The notes: generated from the letters alone by a model not told the origin. A stretch of DNA of 64,000 nt from Flavobacteriales bacterium UBA4466 (GCA_905182335.1 CAJJBE010000001.1:248001-312000), one strand, 5' to 3'. Counted from the stretch's first letter, positions 9,422 to 18,007 are shown. Made by a program: numbers and translations.

Positions 9422-9847
9422 TTACGTTTCACGTGAAACAATTAAAGCGAGAGCTCCGTTTTCTTTTATTTTCATTACCAACTTGTCCTCGGCAGTCTTA
9501 TCATCATATCCACAAAGGTGCAGCACACCATGTGCAACAACCCTATGTAGCTCACTCAAAAAAGACACAGAAAGCCTTTTAGAATTAAAGGCTAGCATAT
9601 CTTTAGAAACAAAAAGGTCCCCCGAAACACGCGCAGCAACACGATAGTCAAAGGTAATTATATCTGTGTAAAAATCATGATTTAAATGCTCACGATTTAA
9701 CCCTAATAGATAATCATCAGAAGTAAAAATTAAGTTCAGGTCCCCCAGCTCTAATTCCTCAAGCGAAACAACTTCACTTAACCATGAAATGAAAAATTCC
9801 GGATTTAAATCCAGAACCTCAGTATCTTCAAAAAATATATTTACCAC
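9422..9847 (-). CDS. ybeY: Endoribonuclease YbeY (16S rRNA maturation)
   Basis: A 141-residue metal-dependent endoribonuclease that acts in 16S rRNA 3'-end maturation and 70S quality control. The metal site is H106-G-V-L-H110 followed by GYDD. The third ligand, normally His in HxxxHxxGYDH, is Asp here (D116), a change I believe occurs in other Bacteroidota but cannot check. The start is GTG and overlaps the stop of the HATPase gene by one base (TAGTG), so translation is coupled. Its last six codons also form the second parS site, so that stretch is under double constraint. Confidence 0.92.
   Translation of the reverse strand: MVNIFFEDTEVLDLNPEFFISWLSEVVSLEELELGDLNLIFTSDDYLLGLNREHLNHDFYTDIITFDYRVAARVSGDLFVSKDMLAFNSKRLSVSFLSELHRVVAHGVLHLCGYDDKTAEDKLVMKIKENGALALIVSRET
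9425..9440. promoter_or_regulatory. parS: parS site 2, inside the 3' end of ybeY
   Basis: CGTTTCACGTGAAACA matches the palindromic parS consensus TGTTTCACGTGAAACA at 15 of 16 positions. It is 39 bases from site 1 and encodes the VSRET end of YbeY. Confidence 0.82.
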
Positions 9848-10269
9848 TATTTCTTACTAAAATAGATGTTAACACTCCTACCGTTGTCCTCAAACTCAAC
9901 CTCTTCTGCCAAGGACTTCATTAGATAAATCCCCCGTCCATTTTCCAGCTCAATGTTCTCAGGGGAAGTCGGGTCGGGTAAGCTTCTAAAATCAAAACCT
10001 TTTCCCGAGTCTTCAATACAAAAGCAAAAATCCGTTTCTTTGTCGCCAACGTACAAGTCGACGGTCAAAGCCCCAGACTCCTTGTTTCCGTGCTGAATGG
10101 CATTGTTTACAGCCTCTGTAACAGCAATTAAAACATTTCCGTAATAGTCTTTATTAACCAAAAGCTTTTCGCAAACGGAGTCAATTAGTGCCTCAACTTT
10201 ATTTATAGACTCAAAACTAGAGGGCACTTTTAAGTTTTCTATTTCAACAAAACCATCTTTCATATTCAC
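9847..10269 (-). CDS. HATPase_c anti-sigma-type serine kinase (RsbW-like)
   Basis: A small (140 aa) stand-alone GHKL ATPase. The N-box is EAVNNAIQHGN (E52-N62), the G1 box is DSGKGFD (87-93) and the G2 box GRGIYLM (111-117), as in RsbW/SpoIIAB anti-sigma kinases. No histidine-kinase dimerisation domain or transmembrane segment is present. RsbW-type proteins phosphorylate an anti-anti-sigma (STAS) partner or bind a sigma factor; neither is encoded beside it, so its target is unknown. It lies between the DUF4175 gene (8 bases) and ybeY (1-base overlap), an operon I recall as conserved in flavobacteria. Confidence 0.85.
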   Translation of the reverse strand: MNMKDGFVEIENLKVPSSFESINKVEALIDSVCEKLLVNKDYYGNVLIAVTEAVNNAIQHGNKESGALTVDLYVGDKETDFCFCIEDSGKGFDFRSLPDPTSPENIELENGRGIYLMKSLAEEVEFEDNGRSVNIYFSKK

Positions 10270-10277
10270 ATAAACAA

Positions 10278-13200
10278 TTATAAAGCACGTATAAAGTATT
10301 GGTTAGCCTTGTCCTTATAATACTTTTGATAAGCAGGGTCAACCGACCTTAATAATTCAACTTGCTTTAGCTTTTGTTTGTTATACTCATCAAATTTAAT
10401 TTGGTTACCATTATTTTCAGAAAAACCTTCTCTTGATTCGCGCTTTTCATCTAGCCCCCTTTCCATCATTGCCTTTTCGCTTTCTAGTAGACGTGTTAAA
10501 ATGCGTTGCTGGCGATCAACCAAATTACTTCCCAGCCGCTTCCTGGTCAGGTCTCTCTCTTGTTGTTCTAGCTCTTTAATAAGTGGGTTAAGACCGTTTC
10601 CTTTTCCTTTTCCGTCTTTGTTCATTTCGCGGCGCATCTTTTCAAGCGCTCTTCTCATCGCGCCCTGCTGCGCAGCCATCTTGGCAATCTCTTTATTTCC
10701 TAGTCCTTTTAAGCCTGAGCTCTTCATTCCTCCTGGATCTTTCCCGGTTGATTCTCCTGGTTTTTTCCCATCAGGGCTAGCTCCCTTTTTCATTTGTTTA
10801 AGCTGATCTTTAAGCATCTGCTTCATCTGCTCAGGGTCACCCGATCCAGGGCTGGGCTCACCTGTGCCGCCCGGCTTGTTGCAACTACCAGACCCTGGTT
10901 TTTGACTCGCTATTTCTTTTTGCATGTCTGCCAAGCTTTCATTTAATAATAGAGCAAGATTGTTATAAGAAGTCATAACATATTGCTGATGGTTAGACAG
11001 GGCTTGACGCCTACGCTCATCAATATCTTCTAGGATCAATTCATGATTAGAGCTAATTTGAGTAAGCTCACCATCTACAAATTTTGCAATTTTGGGTTGG
11101 CGCTTAGCCAAAGCAAATAAGCTATCCCTGATCATGTGTGAGTCGTCTATCGATTTTCTTTGCAGCTTACTATAATCATAAAATGCTGGGTCAGAAGAGT
11201 TTACACGCTTAAAAGAATTTAAAATCTCCTCCTGGCTTAAGCTTAGGCTGATCAAGCCTTCTAGAATGTCACGCAACATATCTATATCCTCCTCGTCCTG
11301 TTTTTGTTTACTTTGTGACTGCATTGCTGCTAGAGACTCTGATATTTCCTTCATTTTTTCTGCAGCACTTTTCTGGCTTTCACCAGCTTTTTTTCCTTTA
11401 TTTTTATCTAATTGTTCTTTTGACTCTTTCAGGTCCTCACTAACTTCGTCCTTTTTCTCTTCTTGATCGTCTAGGTCCAACGGCCGGTCTAGCTCATTGT
11501 TTAGACTATCTAAATCATGTAAATCTTCTTTGAGTTCATCAAAGGCCTTATTAATTTCTTCTTGTTCCTTTATGTCTACTTCGGAAATGTCTTTTTTGTC
11601 TTGCGTTTTCTCTTTTAGCTCTTCTTGTTTTTCCGCTAGCCTATCTAGCTCTTCTTCTATATCATCTATTTTCTCGTTAACCTGAAGTTTCTTTAGCATT
11701 TCAAGGGTCCGGTCCAATTGCTTTTCCATATCTTCCGAGCTTATCTCCAGCTCGTCCATTTTTTTATCAATTTTATCCTTATTTTTTGACTTCATTAACT
11801 CCTCGAGCTGTTTTAAAAGGTCTTTTAATTCGTCATCCATCAGGTCTTCTAGAAGATCATTTATTAAGTCTTGTTGTTCTAACAGCTCTTTGTCCACTTC
11901 TGACAGTTGAGACTTTTCCTCAATACTTGTGCTCATCTCTTCCTTTAAGCTCTTTAGGTCTTCAATTAAGCTTTCTTGTTGCTCTTGGAGTTGGTTTACT
12001 TCATTCTGGTTGTTCCAGTCGTTATTTTTTTTGTTAAGCGTCTCTTTGCGAAGCCTTTCAACATCCTTGTTAAACTCTGAGGCGCGCTCTAAAACATCTT
12101 TCAGGTCGTCTTTAGTCTTTTCTTGTTGTTCAGCACGGGCCTCGTTCAGGCCGTCCAAAGAAGGTAAAATATACTTAAAGTTTCTGCTTTGAGTAAACTT
12201 TGAGCCGTTTACACCGTCATTGTCTCCGACAGAAAAATAATACTCTATTTCATCCTCAAGAGAAATGTCCTCCCTCCTAAAGTCTACTGCGAAATTGAAA
12301 AGACTCTCCGTTCCTTTCGGCTGAACAACAGCCACCTTAGAAACGCGGCTTTCCTTCCCCTTTCCCTTAATCGTATAAATAAATGTTAGTGAGTTAAACC
12401 CATAATCGTCCGAAACTGACCCTGAAAAATAACGGACCCCATCTTTCAATGAGTCTTTTACCTCAACCACACTAATTGTGGGGTATTGATCTTTTATGAC
12501 GTCCACCACAAACGAGGTGGTGTCAACAATATGGCTTTGCTTGTTTTTTAATAGGACGCGACAGGACGCGACGTCTGTAAACTTCTTAGTTAAAGAAAAC
12601 CCAGGGCGATTAAAATGATTGACAACACCATTAATCAAGAAGTCTGTTTTGCTTGTATTCCTTGTTAAAACGCTCCACGTTACTATTGTTCCCTCCTCTA
12701 CAGTAAGATTATTAGCATTTCTAATTATAAACGGCTCCTTTCCCAGATAAGCTGGATAATTTAATGTTGCTTCAAACTTGCCCAGGGCTGTCTTTCCTAA
12801 AACCTTAATAGAATATTTCTCGCTTTTAAACTCATTGGCCTCAAAGGAAAAATCAATATCTCCTCTAAGCTGCTTAACAACGCCCTCAAACCGATTCTTC
12901 GAAACCTTATCTAAAATAAACCGGCCATCTTTAGAAACAACATATACCTTAGAGGGTAGCTCACTTCCTTCCAGCTCCAACTCAATATTAAAATCATTCC
13001 CTTCCTCTATCACTAAATTTGTGCTTAATAAATTAAAAGTGAAGGGGGCGGGCTCAATAAATTCCTGAGAAAAATGAACCACTCGCTCCGTTCCATTAGA
13101 AATAAATGACGGACTAACAACCCCAATTGTCAACAGTAAGAGAACAACAGGAACAACCCACTTCAGATACTTTAGATTTTCCTTAATGTCTACGGCATCA

Positions 13201-13634
13201 GAAAAAGACAAAACGCTTAGGGACGAACTCCTCTGTTGAACGCTTGCGTTTAACAGCTCGAAATCGGCCGAATCGGCATTCATTTGGTCGTTTAATTGTA
13301 GCGTGTTTAAAAGGCGGTCTGAAACACTTGGGAAAAAGCTCCCAATAATATGAGATGCCTGCTTACGGTTAATTCTTTTCCCGTATGACTTTAATCTTAA
13401 AACAGGTATAATCAAGTATTTAGTGATGATAAATAGGTTGGCACTCAAAAAACCCAACAAAAGGGACCCACGAATAACAGAGTTAAATCTACCAAAATAC
13501 TCCGCCGTAATAACAAAAAGATACGACGCAAAAAAAACCCCAGTAAAAAGTAAAACCCCTTTCACTATTTGATTCTTGTAGAACTTACGGATAAACCCGT
13601 CTATTTGATTTAATAAACGATCAAATGCACTCAT
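10278..13634 (-). CDS. DUF4175 family large membrane-anchored coiled-coil protein
   Basis: A 1118-residue protein of unknown function. Two membrane segments lie near the N-terminus (about 25-44 and 56-76) and a third at about 153-175. A beta-rich, probably periplasmic region follows to about residue 490. Residues about 500-775 are an extremely charged E/K/D/L heptad-rich coiled coil. A helical part follows, then a Gly/Pro/Lys-rich low-complexity stretch (about 915-985) and a basic helical end. This layout matches the DUF4175 family of Bacteroidota. It leads the minus-strand cluster with the HATPase regulator, ybeY and mnmG. A divergent promoter region separates it from gltX. A structural envelope or signalling role is a guess. 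Confidence 0.85.
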   Translation of the reverse strand: MSAFDRLLNQIDGFIRKFYKNQIVKGVLLFTGVFFASYLFVITAEYFGRFNSVIRGSLLLGFLSANLFIITKYLIIPVLRLKSYGKRINRKQASHIIGSFFPSVSDRLLNTLQLNDQMNADSADFELLNASVQQRSSSLSVLSFSDAVDIKENLKYLKWVVPVVLLLLTIGVVSPSFISNGTERVVHFSQEFIEPAPFTFNLLSTNLVIEEGNDFNIELELEGSELPSKVYVVSKDGRFILDKVSKNRFEGVVKQLRGDIDFSFEANEFKSEKYSIKVLGKTALGKFEATLNYPAYLGKEPFIIRNANNLTVEEGTIVTWSVLTRNTSKTDFLINGVVNHFNRPGFSLTKKFTDVASCRVLLKNKQSHIVDTTSFVVDVIKDQYPTISVVEVKDSLKDGVRYFSGSVSDDYGFNSLTFIYTIKGKGKESRVSKVAVVQPKGTESLFNFAVDFRREDISLEDEIEYYFSVGDNDGVNGSKFTQSRNFKYILPSLDGLNEARAEQQEKTKDDLKDVLERASEFNKDVERLRKETLNKKNNDWNNQNEVNQLQEQQESLIEDLKSLKEEMSTSIEEKSQLSEVDKELLEQQDLINDLLEDLMDDELKDLLKQLEELMKSKNKDKIDKKMDELEISSEDMEKQLDRTLEMLKKLQVNEKIDDIEEELDRLAEKQEELKEKTQDKKDISEVDIKEQEEINKAFDELKEDLHDLDSLNNELDRPLDLDDQEEKKDEVSEDLKESKEQLDKNKGKKAGESQKSAAEKMKEISESLAAMQSQSKQKQDEEDIDMLRDILEGLISLSLSQEEILNSFKRVNSSDPAFYDYSKLQRKSIDDSHMIRDSLFALAKRQPKIAKFVDGELTQISSNHELILEDIDERRRQALSNHQQYVMTSYNNLALLLNESLADMQKEIASQKPGSGSCNKPGGTGEPSPGSGDPEQMKQMLKDQLKQMKKGASPDGKKPGESTGKDPGGMKSSGLKGLGNKEIAKMAAQQGAMRRALEKMRREMNKDGKGKGNGLNPLIKELEQQERDLTRKRLGSNLVDRQQRILTRLLESEKAMMERGLDEKRESREGFSENNGNQIKFDEYNKQKLKQVELLRSVDPAYQKYYKDKANQYFIRAL

Positions 13635-13709
13635 AAAACATCAATATAACCATCTAAGTTACAACTTTCAATTAAAGACACCGCAACACTTGTAGGATAA
13701 AAAGAGCTA

Positions 13710-13717
13710 CAAACCTA
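13710..13717 (-). promoter_or_regulatory. Possible -7 box for the DUF4175 cluster
   Basis: Minus-strand TAGGTTTG is a perfect TAnnTTTG box, 75 bases before the ATG. No TTG occurs at the usual spacing, so confidence is limited. Confidence 0.35.
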
Positions 13718-13770
13718 AAATGAATCGTTCAATTTATTAACCTGCCCTTTAGAAGTTGTTTGTGAATCCC

Positions 13771-13778
13771 TATCTTTG
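13771..13778 (+). promoter_or_regulatory. -7 box of the gltX-folB operon
   Basis: TATCTTTG is a perfect TAnnTTTG element 27 bases before the gltX ATG. The nearest TTG is only 12 bases upstream of the box, shorter than the usual spacing. Confidence 0.45.
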
Positions 13779-13805
13779 CCGCATTATTAACCTTAATAGT
13801 TTGCT

Positions 13806-15335
13806 ATGTCTTCAAGACCTGTACGCGTTAGATTCGCGCCATCACCTACTGGCCCTCTTCATATGGGGGGTGTTAGAACAGCATTGTATAATTATCTGTT
13901 TGCTAAAAAAAACAACGGGACGTTTGTTGTTAGAATTGAAGACACTGACCAATCGCGTTTTGTTCCAGGAGCCCAAGAATATATAATGGACTCTTTAAAA
14001 TGGTGCGGCATAATGCCTACTGAAGGGCCTGGCTTAGGGGGTGATTTCGGCCCTTATGTTCAGTCGGAACGCCAAGCAATGTATGGGCCGTATGCTGAAG
14101 AGTTGGTTGAAAAAGAAAAGGCGTATTACGCCTTCGATTCCTCGGAAGACCTTACGCGCATGCGGGACCAAGCAAAAGAAATGGGTATGCCTAACTGGCA
14201 ATATAATTGCGTAACACGGGGTTCAATGCAAAACTCAACATCCTTATCGTCTGATGAAGTTGCTAAAAGAATAAAAGCTGGTGCTCCATACGTTATCCGC
14301 ATGAAGATGCCGCGAAATGAAGACGTTCGGTTTCATGATGAAATTAGGGGGTGGGTTGTTGTTAACACTAATAATATCGACGACAAAGTCCTTTTTAAAT
14401 CTGACGGAATGCCAACCTATCACCTAGCAAACATCATAGATGACCACGCTATGGAAATTAGCCATGTTATACGTGGCGAGGAGTGGTTGCCATCCGCTCC
14501 CCTACACGTTATGCTATACGAAGCCTTTGGATGGGATACCCCTAAATTTGCCCACCTTCCTTTGTTGTTAAAGCCTGACGGTAACGGAAAACTTTCTAAA
14601 AGAGATGGTGACCGTTTAGGCTTCCCTGTCTTCCCTACAAGCTGGACGACAGTCGAAGGAGATGTTTTTTCTGGATATAGAGAAAATGGATACTCTCCAG
14701 AGGCATTTATTAATATGTTGGCATTTCTGGGCTGGAACCCCGGAACGACTCAAGAAATCTTTTCTCTAGAGGATCTAAATAGTGCTTTTTCTTTGGAGCG
14801 CGTTTCAAAGGCGGGGGCGAAGTTTGACCCGGACAAAACAAGGTGGTTTCAACAACAGTATTTAAGAGCTACTGATGACTCTGTTTTGGCCGAAGAGTTA
14901 TCACTTTTTTTAGGAAACAAGTATCCTGTTAATAGTTTGATAACAGTTTGCGCGCTAGTAAAAGAACGCGCAACGTTTATTGAAGACATTTGGACAGAGG
15001 GGTCTTTCTTAATGGAACGTCCGGTCGAGTTTGACGAGAAAACAATTCGTAAAAAGTGGAAGGGTAACGCCGCTGAACTAATGAATGCGTGGTCTAATAA
15101 ACTTACGGGTGCGTCTAGCTTTAGCACAGAGTCAATTGAGCTTCTGTTTAAGGCTTTTCTAACAGAAAAAGAGCTCGGAATTGGTGCTGTTTTACCCTTG
15201 TTTAGACTGTTATTAACAGGAAGAGGAATGGGTCCGAATATGTTTGATGTTTCTGCTTTCCTTGGCAAGGACGAGTGTGTTGAACGATTGAGGGCTGGGC
15301 TGGCTAAAATGGCCGAGTTAAATACAGGGGAATGA
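13806..15335 (+). CDS. gltX: Glutamate--tRNA ligase
   Basis: Class I aminoacyl-tRNA synthetase that charges tRNA-Glu (509 aa, normal length). The HIGH-type motif is PSPTGPLHMG (H19), followed by RIEDTDQSR. The KMSKS loop is KLSKRDG (from K262). The glutamate-tRNA contact region VIRGEEWLPS is clear. It overlaps folB by four bases (ATGA), so the two genes are translationally coupled. Confidence 0.97.
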   Translation: MSSRPVRVRFAPSPTGPLHMGGVRTALYNYLFAKKNNGTFVVRIEDTDQSRFVPGAQEYIMDSLKWCGIMPTEGPGLGGDFGPYVQSERQAMYGPYAEELVEKEKAYYAFDSSEDLTRMRDQAKEMGMPNWQYNCVTRGSMQNSTSLSSDEVAKRIKAGAPYVIRMKMPRNEDVRFHDEIRGWVVVNTNNIDDKVLFKSDGMPTYHLANIIDDHAMEISHVIRGEEWLPSAPLHVMLYEAFGWDTPKFAHLPLLLKPDGNGKLSKRDGDRLGFPVFPTSWTTVEGDVFSGYRENGYSPEAFINMLAFLGWNPGTTQEIFSLEDLNSAFSLERVSKAGAKFDPDKTRWFQQQYLRATDDSVLAEELSLFLGNKYPVNSLITVCALVKERATFIEDIWTEGSFLMERPVEFDEKTIRKKWKGNAAELMNAWSNKLTGASSFSTESIELLFKAFLTEKELGIGAVLPLFRLLLTGRGMGPNMFDVSAFLGKDECVERLRAGLAKMAELNTGE

Positions 15336-15685
15336 TTCATACAATAGAAATTAATGGAATCAAGCTTTATGCTTATCACGGCTGCTTACCTGAAGAAGGG
15401 AAGGTTGGGGGCAACTATATTATTGATGTTTCTTTAAAAACCGACTTTAGCTCTGCTGCAATTTCAGACAAGCTTGACGAAACAATTGATTATGTTGCTG
15501 TTAACTTAATCGTTAAAGAAGAAATGGCTATTCGATCAAAATTAATCGAACATGTTGGCCAACGAATTGTAAGTCGCATAAGAAGAGAGATCAAAGGTAT
15601 TGTTTCAATGAGCATTAAGGTGACTAAAGTCTGTCCGCCAATCAACGGCGACGTAGATAATGTTGCTATTATTATAGAAGGATAG
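15332..15685 (+). CDS. folB: Dihydroneopterin aldolase
   Basis: A 117-residue folate-pathway enzyme that cleaves 7,8-dihydroneopterin to 6-hydroxymethyl-dihydropterin and glycolaldehyde. Family marks are AYHGCLPEE near the N-terminus, TIDY in the middle, LIEHVGQRI and the final KVCPPINGDVDN. It starts within the end of gltX (ATGA overlap) and is followed by tRNA-Cys with its own promoter box. Confidence 0.93.
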   Translation: MIHTIEINGIKLYAYHGCLPEEGKVGGNYIIDVSLKTDFSSAAISDKLDETIDYVAVNLIVKEEMAIRSKLIEHVGQRIVSRIRREIKGIVSMSIKVTKVCPPINGDVDNVAIIIEG

Positions 15686-15705
15686 ATAATAAATCATTTT
15701 TTTGT

Positions 15706-15713
15706 TACATTTG
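15706..15713 (+). promoter_or_regulatory. -7 box of tRNA-Cys
   Basis: TACATTTG, a perfect TAnnTTTG element, ends 13 bases before the mature tRNA start, giving a transcript with a very short leader. Confidence 0.5.
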
Positions 15714-15726
15714 CCCATTAATTAAT

Positions 15727-15797
15727 GGTCCTGTGGCCGAGTGGCTAGGCAGTGGTCTGCAAAACCATCTACAGCGGTTCGAATCCGCTCGGGACCT
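15727..15797 (+). tRNA. tRNA-Cys(GCA)
   Basis: A complete cloverleaf. The acceptor arm GGTCCTG pairs with CGGGACC (one G-U). The anticodon stem GTGGT/ACCAT closes the loop CT-GCA-AA (anticodon 15759-15761). The T arm reads GCGGTTCGAATCCGC. The discriminator base is T, the cysteine identity element. CCA is not encoded. Confidence 0.97.
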
Positions 15798-15798
15798 C

Positions 15799-15841
15799 AC
15801 CCCCCCCCTCAAGCCGAAATGGTTTAGGGGGGGGTCTTTTT
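15799..15841 (+). terminator. Strong terminator after tRNA-Cys
   Basis: A run of nine C's (15800-15808) followed by T pairs with AGGGGGGGGT (15826-15835) around a 16-base loop and is followed by CTTTTT. It ends the tRNA transcript. Confidence 0.85.
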
Positions 15842-15904
15842 ACGGCCCCTTTTCTATTTTTACCCGCCCCAAAAATACATGAGGGAAATTATTAACTTTA
15901 ATAC

Positions 15905-15941
15905 AAAGAAAAAGCCCCCCACCTATTTAAGGTAAGGGGCT
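15905..15941 (-). terminator. Minus-strand terminator downstream of the gene remnant
   Basis: Reading the minus strand, AGCCCCTTACCT (15941-15930) pairs with AGGTGGGGGGCT (15924-15913) and runs into TTTTTCTTT. It sits 37 bases beyond the stop of the decayed gene, and shows that a real transcription unit once ended here, or still does for the T9SS gene upstream. Confidence 0.7.
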
Positions 15942-15977
15942 CTAAAACATTATGTTTACTTAATAAGGCGGTGAAAA

Positions 15978-16214
15978 TTAATTAGTTTTAAGCGTCGCTC
16001 CCATTACATTAGCTTTAACAGTCGCTGTTTGATTAAACAAGCCTAGTTTAGTCTTTATGTCATATTTAGGGTTTAAGAAAACATCGACATTAGGGTTCTT
16101 TTGAAGTAGCTGGCTGTTGAGGTTTTGTAGCGCAATACTTTGAGCTGACCTTGAATATAAACTAGTTAAATAGGGTGTCTGGGGAATAAAGAACCATCGG
16201 AATGGTAAACGAAA
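15978..16214 (-). pseudogene. 5'-truncated remnant of a small conserved protein gene
   Basis: A 78-codon open frame without any usable start codon (no ATG or GTG before the last few residues; an in-frame TAG precedes it at 16217-16215). It reads SRSAQSIALQNLNSQLLQKN, then PNVDVFLNPKYDIKTKLGLF and ATVKANVMGATLKTN. The pattern (an ALQN helix, then D-V-F-L-NPKY-D-I, then a T-V-K-A strand) looks like the C-terminal half of small Bacteroidota lipoproteins that have a D-x-L-x-x-P-x-Y core. The missing half would lie where the intact T9SS gene now ends, so the 5' part seems to have been deleted. A terminator still follows. It is coding-like by eye; the family name is not certain. Confidence 0.6.
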
Positions 16215-16235
16215 CTATTTGTAGCCGAATTTCTC

Positions 16236-17960
16236 CTATTTAATCATTAGCTTTTTTTGAATTGACTGGGTCCCGCTATCAACCCTTACCATATAAATGC
16301 CCGGCAAGCCCTTAAGAATAATTTTCTCCTCTAGGCTTTTGTTTATTGTAACAAATGTTTGACTAAAAATAATTCTGCCCGACAAATCTAAAACCTGCAC
16401 GTTAATCTTTTCTTCCTCCACCCCGCTCAGTCTTATACTAAACTCTCCCGCTGTTGGGTTTGGGTAAAGACTAAATGAAGTCTCTGATAAGTCAAACCCC
16501 TCTATTGAGGTAAAGTCTACGGAAACAACCCCTGAAACATATGTGCAACCATCATACGAGGTTAGCTCGACCCAAAAATCCCCTTCAGTGATGTTTTGAA
16601 GTAGTTGGCTTGTTTCCCCACTTATTGGCAAGCCGTCTTGATACCATTGCATTAAATAGCTACTTGTATCAGTATAAAGCAAGTGGCCGTTTTGAGTTAT
16701 TGATGGGAAAAAAGCGGAGTCACAAACAACGATAAACAAGGTGTCTGAAGTGGAAAAACAACCCTCTGGGGTTGTGGAAACGACATAATAATCACCAGAC
16801 TCTGAAACCAACAAAGAGTCGTTTGTTTCTCCTAAAAGTGCATTTCCATTTTGATACCATTGCAGTGTTAAAATTAAAGAGTCTGTCCATAATTGTAAGC
16901 CTAAAGAATCAATATTTGGTGCGCTAGGAATACTAAACACCTGAATCGTGTCGCTCGCCGCAATTGGAATAGGCGAAACAACTGTGTTTGTATAATTAAT
17001 TGTTTCTCCGCCGCCCGTAATTGTGCCTGATCCTGAAAAACCTTGAAAGCTAAGGCTTCCACAAAAATCATCTCCTGTCCAAAAACCATCCTCGTCCCAA
17101 ACCTCTATGGTATAGGTTTGGTTTTGTAAGGGAATATTCCCTACATCCCAGGAAACAGGAAAGTTTTGGTCAACAGCAACAGAAGAGGTGTAAATAACGC
17201 TGCCAGATTGGTCTAAAACCTTAACATAGGGGTCTGGGCTCAGCACTCCAAAACCGTCATCAGCATCGTCGTCCCAGCCGTCAGCATCAAGAACCTCAAT
17301 GTTTGTTAAAAAATAAGATGGTATTGTGGTTAAATATGCTTCATAATTAACAACATATTCTCCTGATGCAGAATAGGTTTGTGGTCCCGGATTCTCTTGT
17401 GTGCTTGTAGTTCCGTTTCCAAAATCCCAATTGTACCCCGCTAACCCCGGATTGTTATTAATAAAAGAAACAATCATTGGGGAGCACCCGTATGACCCAA
17501 GAGAGGTAAATCCTGCGTTTGACGAAGTGTCTGGCTCTATTAGTACTTGAGTATAAAAGTTTGCTGGAATATCTCCTATAAGGTTTAACGTTGCTATTAC
17601 AGAGACGTCTATTGGGTATGTTCCTGCCAAAAGAGGTGCCCCTGAAACCTCCATACATCCATATTGGCTAGACTGAGGGTTATAGTTACAGTTTGTATTT
17701 GGGGAATTGCACTGCCAACTCAGCCCAAGGGGTAACCCCGAAACAGACTGTATGTAAAAGTTTGTAAAATTGAAGCCAGAAGTGTCTAGCGGCATAACAA
17801 ATGTTATTCCTTCAGAATAGGTCTCGCCAACCATGCCGCTAGGCAGGATGTCTGGATAGATTCCTGGTTGTGTTTGTGTATAATCAATAACACATTGAGC
17901 TTTGAGGCTTAAGGCGCTTACTAAAAAGACACCTAAAACTATAAAGAATGGTTTTTTCAT
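16236..17960 (-). CDS. Secreted PKD-domain protein with T9SS type A sorting domain
   Basis: A 574-residue exported protein. Residues 1-22 are a signal peptide (ending LSLKAQ). A PKD domain lies around 150-215 (WDFGNGTTSTQENPGPQTYS). A C2-like acidic segment follows at about 220-310 (DADGWDDDADDGFG, DPYVKVLD, EVWDEDGFW), which could bind calcium. Two related Ig-like repeats carry LQWYQNGNALLGETNDSLL and MQWYQDGLPISGETSQLL. The final 75 residues are the T9SS sorting domain (SLYPNPTAGEF to QKKLMIK). It is predicted to be surface-exposed or released; adhesion is plausible but unproven. It has a good promoter of its own and is followed by a gene remnant and a terminator. Confidence 0.88.
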   Translation of the reverse strand: MKKPFFIVLGVFLVSALSLKAQCVIDYTQTQPGIYPDILPSGMVGETYSEGITFVMPLDTSGFNFTNFYIQSVSGLPLGLSWQCNSPNTNCNYNPQSSQYGCMEVSGAPLLAGTYPIDVSVIATLNLIGDIPANFYTQVLIEPDTSSNAGFTSLGSYGCSPMIVSFINNNPGLAGYNWDFGNGTTSTQENPGPQTYSASGEYVVNYEAYLTTIPSYFLTNIEVLDADGWDDDADDGFGVLSPDPYVKVLDQSGSVIYTSSVAVDQNFPVSWDVGNIPLQNQTYTIEVWDEDGFWTGDDFCGSLSFQGFSGSGTITGGGETINYTNTVVSPIPIAASDTIQVFSIPSAPNIDSLGLQLWTDSLILTLQWYQNGNALLGETNDSLLVSESGDYYVVSTTPEGCFSTSDTLFIVVCDSAFFPSITQNGHLLYTDTSSYLMQWYQDGLPISGETSQLLQNITEGDFWVELTSYDGCTYVSGVVSVDFTSIEGFDLSETSFSLYPNPTAGEFSIRLSGVEEEKINVQVLDLSGRIIFSQTFVTINKSLEEKIILKGLPGIYMVRVDSGTQSIQKKLMIK

Positions 17961-17977
17961 AGTGGTGGTTGTATACT

Positions 17978-18007
17978 CAAATTTAACATAAGACTCGGTA
18001 AAAACAA
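17978..18007 (-). promoter_or_regulatory. Promoter of the PKD/T9SS protein gene
   Basis: Minus strand TTG (18007-18005), 19 bases, then TAAATTTG (17985-17978): a full match to the Bacteroidota consensus with ideal spacing. The ATG follows 17 bases later. Confidence 0.75.

Noticed and set aside
10378-13068. Many plus-strand open frames of 60-140 codons opposite the DUF4175 gene, rich in Ser and Phe
   Set aside because: They are the reverse reading of Glu/Lys/Asp-rich coiled-coil codons. No start context or family resemblance; the minus-strand gene explains the stretch.
13756-13778. TTG placed 12 bases before several TAnnTTTG boxes (gltX, ferritin, pheS, ispG)
   Set aside because: The recurrence looked interesting, but known Bacteroidota promoters have about 17-23 bases here, and TTG is common in A+T-rich DNA. 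Treated as chance; only -7 boxes were listed.
15727-16235. Integration site at tRNA-Cys
   Set aside because: A tRNA followed by a gene remnant can mark an integrated element, but there is no direct repeat of the tRNA 3' end, integrase or phage gene. A simple deletion explains the remnant.
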